A DNA stretch of 64,000 nucleotides, taken from NCBI GenBank assembly GCA_004431415.1, contig QPMI01000415.1:1-64000 (forward strand), written 5' to 3'. The notes below the pieces were generated by a model. It worked only from the letters and a program-made list of their open reading frames with translations, ran no database searches and had not been told where the DNA came from. Position numbers and translations under genes: made by a program. Shown one piece after another: positions 56,037 to 64,000 of this stretch; positions within the stretch are counted from its first letter, which is position 1; each line of letters starts with the position of its first letter. This DNA is from Cyanophora paradoxa. Taxonomy: Eukaryota > Glaucocystophyceae > Cyanophorales > Cyanophoraceae.

Positions 56037-56205
56037 CGTCGCCGCTCGAACGGACTCGAGCGATCGAGCCTAGGGCCGGAGGAGCGCGCTAGATAGCGCT
56101 TGGGATGCCTTGGGCAAGCAAGCGAGCAAGCTCCGTTCAAGCCTTTGGAGCTCCGACAAGCTCTTGAAGCTCGCTCGCGAGGGGTACAGCCGGAAGGTGA
56201 CGAAG

Positions 56206-58220
56206 ATGAAGCCCAAGCCCGCCCGGCTGCTCGCGTCCCTCGCAATTGTATCTCTACTCGCGCTGCTATTTGTGCTGCTCTTGGACGCGCAAGAATCGAG
56301 GGAGAGCCCGCGCGCCGGGTGGCGCCGGCGCTCGGCGCTGCAGGACTTCCGGAGGCGCTTCCTTGCGCCGGTACATGGGCTTTAGCTGTTTGAGCCCGCC
56401 CGACATGTCCGCTTCCGCCCTCGTTGCTCACTCCTCCCGCGCGCCGCGCGCTCGCAGGATGCCCTCGACCGGGAGGACGAGCTGGCGGTGGCTGTGCTTA
56501 CGACCGCCCGGGTGCGACGACCTGCGCTTGTACAATGGGCTCTGTTTTGCCGCGGCCGATCCGCGCTGTCGGGCGTCTAGTTCCACGAGACGAGAACCAG
56601 CGCCATCCGAGCGACGTGGGGGTGCGCTGCAGTTGATATCTTGTACATGTGTTCCCAGCACTAGACATACCGGCCGCGCAGCCGCCAGCTGAGTGCTCTT
56701 GAATACTTCTCGGATTCCACGGTCAGACGCGCCGGGCCCCCGCGCGCCCTGTTCGGCTCGGCTCGTCCCGCGGCCGCGCGCTCAAAGCGCTCGCTCGCCT
56801 CAGGAGCGCCTCCCAGGCGCGCACGTGCTGAGGCCGCAGCCGAGCGAGCGCTTCGGGGGGGGCGGAGCCTGGAAGGACCTGCCGGCCCTCCAGCGCCTCT
56901 ACGAGCTCCACCCGAACAAGAAGTGGTCCGCGCACCCGTGCTCCCCAGTCCCGCCGCAGGTCCGCGGCGCGCCCGAGTGACTTTCGATCCCAGGTACATG
57001 CGAGCGGACGACGACACGGTGCTGCGCTAGCGCTTGCTGGATCGAATCTCGCTTTGATTTTCGCCCGCTGTGAAATGTCGTTCCTAATTCTGGCGCCTCC
57101 AGTTCGTGATCGTACCCAACCTTCTGAACTTCACGCGGCGCCTGAACGCCAGCCGCGAGCAGTACGTCGGGCAGGCGCGTACCCCTCCGCTTCCGAATTC
57201 TTCTCCCTTCTCTAACGGTACCCCTTCGGCTCAGGTGAACCAGTACGGACTCGGGGGCACGTGGGCGCGTGGCCCTCTCCTCGCGAGCCGCGTTCGGCTT
57301 CCTGCCAGGCCGACTCAGCTGACTTCGTTCGCAGTTCGGGCAGGGCGGCGGGGGCTACCTGCTGAGCGCGCCGCTCATGCAGCGCCTGCACAAGCGGCTC
57401 GACGAGTGCATCGAGCGGCTCGTCCACATCGCGTGCGCCCTCCAGCAACTTTGCTTCCTTTAATTTATAGATTAATTCAGAACTAGTGCTGATGTTCTAA
57501 AAACAGGTACGGGGACAGCCGCGTCGGCATTTGCGTCGACATGATGGGCGGGCCCCGCCCCAACCCAATGAAGGTCCGCCCTTCGGGATCCAAGACTGCA
57601 ACCGTACCCCTCCCCTCGATCCGACCCGCCCGCGCCAGGGCGGCTGGTTCGAGCGCTCGCCCCCCCCCCCTCTTCTCCTCCCCCCCGCTTTCGCCGCGTA
57701 CCCCCCGCAGGTTCCACGGGGACCCCATCGACATGATTGTCCAGGCAGCCCCCGGGGGCAACGTTAACGCCTCGGACCCGGTTCACGCGGGGCAGGGAGG
57801 GGGGGGTAGCGGGCTGGAACTCCCGCGCCGTCTCTCCCTTGCCCACGTACCCCCGCGCGCAGTCGGCGCGGGAGCGGTGGCACGGGCACGCGCGGCGGTA
57901 CCCCAACGAGCTCCCCGTCTCATTCCACCGCCTCGACCCCAACGTACCCCCCCCCCACCTCTCTTCCCCCCGTGAAGGAACGGCTGGCGTGGTAAACCAG
58001 GGGGGTACAGGACGTCCGGGACTTGCACGCGTTCGTCTCGAGGGGCGGGGGGGCCCCCATGCCCTACGCGACCCTCGCCGAGTTCCGGCCCTGGCAGGTT
58101 CGAATTCGCCGCGGCGTACCCCCCTCCTCTCTATCCCCCCCCTCAAATTCCCGCTTCTTGCAGGCGGCGCGGCGCGCGGCCTCCGAGGAAGGAGCAGCCG
58201 AGAGGGCGCTGGAGGCCTAG
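56206..58220 (+). CDS. Fringe-like glycosyltransferase, paralogue B (multi-exon)
   Basis: It starts at 56206: MKPKPARLLASLAI, then one membrane span. Exon 1 ends at 56370 and exon 2 begins at 56458 (DALDREDELAVAVL). Later exons hold FSDST; ERLPGAHVLRPQP to NKKW; YMRADDDT; FVIVPNLLNFTRRLNAS; FGQGGGGYLLSAPLMQRL; YGDSRVGICVDMMG; FHGDPIDMIVQAAPGG; WHGHARRYPNELPVSFHR; DLHAFVSRGGGAPMPYATLAEFRPWQ; and AARRAASEEG ending in TAG at 58218-58220. After GTCGGGCAG the donor is GCGCGT, where paralogue A has GTGCGT, so this intron is either GC-AG or mis-spliced. Golgi GT31/Fringe-type transferase by family. Confidence 0.75.
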
Positions 58221-59242
58221 GGCCCGGGGGGCGGCTGGCGTCCCCCCCCCCCCCCCCCGGCCCGGCGACGCCGGCGTCGGCGCCCCCGGCTCGGCCCGGT
58301 CCGTCATTCCTCCACTTTCCGCAGCGGGAGCCGCGGCGCCGGCGGCTGTCGGCGCCGCTGCTCCCGCCGAGAGACCCGCCACGGCCGCCGCCGAGGAGGG
58401 GGCTCGAGCGCCCCCGATCGCGAGCGGCCTCACCGCCGACGCGGCGACGCATTCAAGCGGGGTGCACATGGATCAGCTAGCGCTGCAGGCGCCAGCTGCA
58501 GTTCCCAGATAAGCTTTACCTGTATATACGTAGGCCTAGGCTTCATGAGCCTTCATCTATGCCATGATGAGGGTCTTGAGAACTTGTAATGACTCAGAGA
58601 AGACATGACAAGTACATGTGCCACGTGCACTTGTGGGGCTGTATAGCCTGGCGGCCTATCTACTGGGCTATAGAATTCGAATAATAATCTTGTAATTAAT
58701 CCGAAGACCGTGCATCGCAAACAGATCTAGACATGCGCGCGTCGGGAGCAAAATCGCGCCTCATCTTCCGAGAGGGACTATTTATAACACATCTGAGAAA
58801 CTGCGCCTCGATTCAAATCGCCGAGTCGCTGCCAGGCTGGTACTACAGCCGCCGCCTTAGCTACAGTCTACGGGTGATTCTGAACGCCTTAGCTACAGCC
58901 TACGTGTATTGCCAGAGTGCGGAATTCGATTGTTTAAAGCTAATAAGTAACTTAAGGTGTCATGCAGGGCCGAATTCAAAAATAAAAGAAGCTTCTCAAT
59001 AATCTATATCACTCAAAAAAATCCAGCTGACCAGCTGCCAGTGCCTGCCACTATTTATACGAACGCTTCAGAGAACCTGCATATGCATAAAGATATGCAG
59101 AATCGAGATACAATGGCCTGAGCCGTACTGATAACTGAGGCACTCGCAATATGTGTGAAACTCATCTATTACTGTACGCTACTTTCTGTGGTAGTACTAC
59201 TTACAGGCCGTCGCCGGCAACGGAAAGAGTCTTTGAAACGAA
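58221..59242. other. Host intergenic DNA, no gene seen
   Basis: The first 230 bases mirror the region beyond the stop of paralogue A (inverted duplication reaches about 58455). The rest is AT-richer with no recognisable feature. Confidence 0.45.
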
Positions 59243-60227
59243 TCACGCGACGGGCGGGTGGAGGACGAGCTCTCCGTCCTGGCGGCGCTCGGGGGCCGGC
59301 GGCTGGCCAGCGACGGCGACAGCCGCCGGGTCGGCCGGCTGGGCGTCCGAGAGGGGTGGCGAGGAAAGGAGGGCGAGCGGGTCGCATGGGTGCGCCCCCG
59401 GCACGAGGCGACGAACGAGAGCGACGAGCGCAGCGTTCTCGGCGCGGCACGTGTCCGCGTCCCGCTTGAGAGTCGCGTTCTGCTCCCGTAGGCTCAAGAT
59501 GTGCGCGATGCTGCGTGCGCGCTGTCAGGACTAGGCGCCCCGCAAGCGTTGACACGAATCACCTGTGCTCGAGGACCACCATCTTGTCGGCGGGTCCGCA
59601 GCCAAGCATCGTTCCGAGTGCGTTGAACCGGTCTTGTATGTCGACGCGACGCATCTTTTCCCTAGCCGCCTTGAAGTGCTTGCGGCAGCCTCCTTCCGGC
59701 ACGTCCATCGTACGGATGGGGCCCGGCGGAAGCTGCTGCTGGGGTGGCTGGGCTGCCCGAGGCGAGGCCGACGGGGGAAGGTGGATCGGCGGCCGCTGGA
59801 AAGCTACGGGACTGGAATGAAGGTAGCCGATCGGAGCAGGAGGAGCAGGCGCGATCGGCACGGGACAGGGCGGCTGCTGAATGGAAGGCGCCGGAAGAGC
59901 CGGCGAAAGATAAGGGCGAAGATCGAGAGGGGGCGGTTGAGGAGATGGGAGGACGAAGCTGTCCGCGAGAGGCCTGTGCACGCACTCTAATGGCACGGCT
60001 GGCACCACGATCGGCGGTGGCTGCGAAGCGACCTCGAGTACGGAACTTTGCAAGCTCGCGAAGCTGGATTCGGGAGGCTGGCACGCCCCATGATCAAGGA
60101 GCGCCCATTCCACATCCATCAGGCCCAGCGGATCGTCAAAGTTGGGCGGCAGGTCTGGAAGGTCACTTCCGACCTCCGAGAGAAGTCGAGGACGCGGTGC
60201 ACGGGCAGCCGTGTCGCTACTCTCCAT
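59243..60227 (-). CDS. bHLH-leucine zipper transcription factor
   Basis: Two exons: 60227-59562 and 59510-59243, with a 51-base GT-AG intron (59511-59561) that splices in phase through the loop/helix 2 junction. The N-terminal 160 residues are Pro-rich and disordered, probably an activation region. The bHLH begins KHFKAAREKMRRVDIQDRFNAL (basic region plus helix 1), has a GCGPADKM loop, then VVLEHSIAHIL as helix 2. It runs into a zipper (LREQNATLKRDADTCRAENAALVALV). A nuclear DNA-binding dimer, with E-box-type targets by family. The basic region has Glu-Lys-x-Arg-Arg as in canonical members. Confidence 0.82.
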
Positions 60228-60603
60228 CGTGGGAGCGTTGCCGCTCCGATCCCGTGTCAGCTCGTCGAGGCTGTCTGCTGAAGCTCGAGAACTTGATCGC
60301 GTCGGGGGGTACTGACGAGTCGAAGATCAATTTCTGGCCATGGACATCAACGCTCGTTGCATGCTGCAGCTGCAGCGCTCCGTGCACTGTTTTCTTATTT
60401 ACACTGAATTCGAACACTTCCTGTAGCTATAGCTATAGCTATAGCTGGGACGTAAACGTATGCGTCACTGTGCACTGCGCATGCGCGCGGCGCGGCATGC
60501 GCAACACCTCCGGAATCCGCGGCCGAGGCTCGCGCGCGCGCCTCGCGCGGCGTCGCGCCGCGGGGCCAACACTCGAGCTCTACATGCCGGCGCTCGGCGG
60601 TCC

Positions 60604-63000
60604 TCACGGCTCCGCCGAGGCCGCGGGGGGCACGGGCGCCGCGTGCAGGGCCCGCTCCCACGCGTCCGCCGTCTGCCCAGCCAGCCGCGGTCAGCGGGGG
60701 CCAGGCCAGGATGACACGGGAGGGGCGGGGCGTGCGCGGCGGTGGGTCGCGAGCTGCGCGGCGGCGAAGGCGCGGAGGGCCCCCGTCACGTCCCGCTCCT
60801 TCCACGCGAAGAGGCGCCCCAGCTCCTCCCACGCCTGAAAGAAGTTGAAGGTAAGAAGAAGAGAGAAGAGAACCTAAGGGGCGCGCGCGCCTTGCCGCAG
60901 AAGCGCTCGTAGTCGGAGACCAGGCCCCGCTCCTTCTCCGCCAGCTCCCGCGCGTGCGCCGCGGCCGCCGTGGCGCGCGCCTCGGCGCGGGCCTCGGCCT
61001 CCGAGGGGCTCAGGATGCCCACGGCCGCCTCCAGGTTCTCGAGGACCTGCGATCAAATTTGAATTTGAATTCGAATTTGAATTCGAATTTGATCCGGCGC
61101 TGGCCTCGGAGGCGTTGCTGGCGGCGCCCGTGTGGGACCGCGCCACGCGCTCCTTCCACGCCGCAAGCTCGCCCTCGGCCTCTGCGCAGAAGAAGAGCGG
61201 AAGAAAGGGAAGGCAGAGGAGGAGGAGAAGGGCGTACCCCCGGCGGCCTCGAGGAGGCGGGCCCGCTGCCCGTCCACCCGCTGAGAAAAAGGAATAATAA
61301 TCAGGAAAGGAAGGGCCGCCAAAGGAGAGGAAAGCGGACGCGGAGCTCGGCGGCTGCGGGTACGAAGTCCTCGAGGACGGCCACGAGGCCCTTCTCGTCC
61401 CACTCGGGCTGGAGAAGGTCAGAGGGAAGAGAGGGGGAGAAGGGGGGGGGGGGAGAACCTCGACGCGCTCGGCGGCGGCGTAGGCCTCGAGGGCGCGGGA
61501 GACGGCGGCGGCGGCGGCCGCCTCGCCGGCCGCCCCGATGCCCTCCAGCTCGGCCGCCGCGGGGTTCGCCTCGATCCCCGCCTGCTCCGCCTCGAACCTG
61601 CCCGCCCGAATGAGAGAGGAAAGACGGGCTACAGAGCCAAGGCCTGCTTGCCTGCCGTACTCGCGAAGGGCCTTGGAGAGCCCGTGCGCCGCGCGGTTGC
61701 TCGCTGCGAAGGAACTCTGAATGAAGCAAAGGGGCGAGGGGAGGGGGGGGGGGGGGGGGTACCGAGGAGGGACTCTTCGTAGGCGCGGGCGGCGGAGACG
61801 GCGGCCAGGAGGCGCTCCCGGGAGCCCTCGAAGTACGAGGCCAGCACCGACCAGGCCGCCGCCTGCGCCGGATCCAATCGTTCTCGGGGGGTACGGGAGG
61901 ATGAGGGGGGTATGTGAGCGAACCTCGACGGGGGAGCGCTGAAGGGGGTGCGCGGCCTTCCCGAAGTGGGGTACGGCGCTCTTTAGCTGCGGGACGCGCG
62001 CGTGGTCAGGGGGGGGGGGTACTAAGCAGGCAGAAGGGGGAGCCGACACGCACGCGAGAGAGCATCTGGGTGACGGAGGGGCGGCGGGGGCGGCCCGCAG
62101 CCCACTCCTGCGGGCGCGCTTGCGTTTGCCGGGCGGGGCGGGCGGGGCGGAGGGTTGAAGGGGCTCGCCTCGGTCGAGATGAACTCCGGGACCTGCGGCG
62201 AGGGCGTGGGTTGGTCAGGCGTCGGGGGGTACAGCCGAGCCCACCTCGGGGTCCTGCGGGCGGCTGCGCGGGCTCGGCACCGGCTTCCCCCACTCCTGCG
62301 CCGAAAGTGAGAAGTGAGGCAGGGGTACAGCGCGCAGAGAAGTTTTCGCCCACCTCGTCAGTCAGGAACGCGAGGACCTGCGCGGCGCACACTTTGAAAA
62401 AAGGCCGAAAGAACAGGCGAGGGCGGGACGGGGCGGGGCGGCGGGCCTCGGGGTGCGACCGAAGCTCGGGGTGCGAGGCGACGTGGCCCATGAAGCGCGA
62501 GAGGCGCGAGGCGCGCACGCGGAGCCCCTGCGAGGCGCTCAGGGGCGCCGGCGGCGTCCCCGCCTCCTGCTCCTGGACCGAGAGCTCTGCGGCGCCGGCC
62601 TCGTTTCAGCCTGGATCGATTGAAGGAAAGAAGGAAGGGAGCGAGCGGGCCTTCGCCGGGCGGGGCGGCGAGCGAGGAGGGGAGGATGAGGTACGGCATG
62701 CGCTCGACGAGGAGCTCGACCAGCCCGACGAACTGCGTGTCCGTCCTCACCACGGAGAAGGGCCTGCCGGCGACCTGTGGTTCGCGAAGAAGCCTGAGCG
62801 TAAGTTTCAGATGTTACTGCCGCGCGCGCACCGTGCTCTCGACGTCGAAGCAGACGGAGGGCTGAAGGGGCGCGTCCACGAGGTCGTGGACGAAGCCGGC
62901 GATGGCCGACTCCTCCGGGCGGACGCGCGGGAAGCACACGCGCCCCGCGAAGACCTGCACGGCGCGCGCGGTCGGTGAGCGGGGCGGCAAACTTCATCCA
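60604..63000 (-). CDS. PX-BAR sorting nexin (multi-exon)
   Basis: Many short exons separated by introns with C-rich GTACCCCC-type donors (minus strand). The N-terminal part near 62950 has VCFPRVRPEESAIAGFVHDLVDAPL. The PX domain follows: AGRPFSVVRTDTQFVGLVELLVERMPYLILP near 62760-62700, then LRVRASRLSRFMGHVASHPELRS near 62500, and VLAFLTDE near 62370. The BAR-like helices run from 62000 (LKSAVPHFGKAAHPL) through FEGSRERLLAAVSAARAYEESLL, LEDFVPAAAELR and ELAEKERGLVSDYERF to AWEELGRLFAWKERDVTGALRAF near 60800. A last exon ends with TGA at 60604-60606. It binds endosomal phosphoinositides and bends membrane (retromer-type traffic) by family. The 5' end beyond about 62990 is not resolved. Confidence 0.7.
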
Positions 63001-63503
63001 AGATGTCGAACCTTGACTTCGTCCACGCCGCGCTCCTCCGTGGCTGTTCGGTGCTGCGCCGCGGGGCGGTCCTCCCTCTTCGGTGCTTGCGGAGGCGGCT
63101 CGTGCCCTCCGGTGGAGCGCTGAGCGGCGACGAGCCTGCGCCGCGTGAGGGAAACAGCAGCTCACGAGAAGGCGACATGAAGAACGCACGGATCTTCTGA
63201 TTCGGCCTCTTGCGGGACTTCATTCAGCGTAGAGATTGCACTAAGCTGGGTTCCCGTAATGCTAGAGAGGTCTGCGCGTGGGTGCGGCGGGCGGCAATTC
63301 GAACTCGTACGCACACGCGCAACCCAAGCAGAACCAGACGCGCGCGGCGCGCCGAGCGCGCGCACCTTCATCGACCGGAGCTGCGATGCGAGGGAGCGTC
63401 AGGGGGGTGGCGCGCAGGGACGTGGGGGTCTTGCGCACAGGATGCCTCCGATCCGAGTACCGAGCGCGTGGAGAGATTCTCAGACGCGTCAGCGGTAGCG
63501 GCA

Positions 63504-63632
63504 ATGCTGCTCATCGTGGCGCTTGTTGGCGTGCTCAGCGCTTCTGGTCGCCGCTTCAATTTGGGTGGGTACGGCCATGGGCGACGACTCGCCGACGAGT
63601 ACCCCCAGACGAGACTGAAGCCGAGCTCCCAG
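63504..63632 (+). CDS. Possible first exon of a secreted-protein gene
   Basis: The start at 63504 encodes MLLIVALVGVLSASG, a good signal peptide, then RRFNLGGYGHGRRLADEYPQ. The exon ends CCCAG|GTGCGT, a consensus donor, at 63632. Downstream exons cannot be fixed before the window ends. No family is recognised. It is divergent from the sorting nexin gene. Confidence 0.35.
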
Positions 63633-64000
63633 GTGCGTCTGCCGCTCGTCTTACTGCACTAGAGCAATGCGCCCCGAGTGCTGTGGCAAGGGCGTGTGAT
63701 TATCTCGAACCCCACGCGCGCTCGTCGTGGGCGCTCCGGCGCTGGTTCCCGGCAGCGCACGATAAGCGTGTAGATCGCGTTTGTTGTCGTCGGTACCGCC
63801 TGCGAGCTGATTCGGGATCCGCGCAGACCAGCCGACGAGGGCACAGGGCCACCGCAGCTGGCCACGGCGACTGTGCAGAAGGTGCGCAATCGCTCCGTCG
63901 CCGCGCCGATGGCGGATCCCGCTGATCGGGCACCGCCTCTTTACTCCGCCCCCACAGCGCCGAAGCGGGTAGGCTTTCGCAGCCGTGGTATGTGAGTTCG

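Noticed and set aside
55088-56431. 447-codon minus-strand frame as a single exon
   Set aside because: Only part is the F-box/LRR exon; its 5' extension overlaps the start of Fringe-like paralogue B, and its 3' end reads into an intron.
42380-64000. tRNA or rRNA genes in the host DNA
   Set aside because: No cloverleaf consensus or rRNA core sequence was recognised; absence is not proven without a covariance-model scan.

Overview
The window is a piece of a GC-rich nuclear genome from a unicellular eukaryote, probably an alga. The host genes have short GT-AG introns and encode typical eukaryotic proteins: Fringe-like glycosyltransferases, an F-box/LRR protein, a bHLH factor and a PX-BAR sorting nexin. 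The host lineage cannot be named from the sequence alone. Two integrated Polinton/Polinton-like virus (PLV) elements of lower GC sit in this DNA.

Element 1 (start of window to about 13.1-13.7 kb, left end outside the window) reads mainly left to right: minor capsid, major capsid, packaging ATPase, a coiled-coil protein, a Cys-rich small protein, an AT-hook protein, a polymerase-N-terminal-like protein, a PolB palm/SF1 helicase fusion, an rve integrase and a DUF5710-like protein. S-adenosylmethionine decarboxylase (SpeD) and D12 adenine methyltransferase genes then lie on the other strand. The three structural genes carry several frameshifts, while the replication, integration and accessory genes are open.

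Element 2 (15754-41889, 26,136 bp) is delimited precisely by 893-bp terminal inverted repeats and a 6-bp target duplication (ATCCAC). It has the same backbone in the opposite orientation (minor capsid, MCP, ATPase, coiled-coil, Cys-rich, AT-hook, integrase, SpeD). Its replication module is different: an AEP primase/SF3 helicase plus a protein-primed PolB. It also carries a cargo block of four fibre-like genes (one ending in a phage-type S74 intramolecular chaperone, one with phage tail-fibre repeats), an HNH endonuclease and a patatin lipase with a discoidin-like tail. Neither element shows an adenovirus-type protease.

Element 2 is inserted inside a transposon. The flanks rejoin across the target duplication into the C-terminal dimerisation domain of a hAT transposase. 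Beyond that, hAT-like inverted ends and an 8-bp duplication (AGTAGTAG) are visible at 15034 and 42371. The order of events is therefore hAT into host, then Polinton into hAT.

Host DNA at 13.7-15.0 kb and 42.4-50.9 kb has no confident complete gene. It is unusually dense in short reverse palindromes and holds a large interrupted inverted duplication, a 173-bp tandem repeat, a perfect 52-bp palindrome, GC-rich minisatellite and F-box gene fragments. From 51.2 kb on there are two divergent Fringe-like paralogues flanking an F-box/LRR gene, then the bHLH and sorting nexin genes, and possibly the start of a secreted-protein gene at the right edge.
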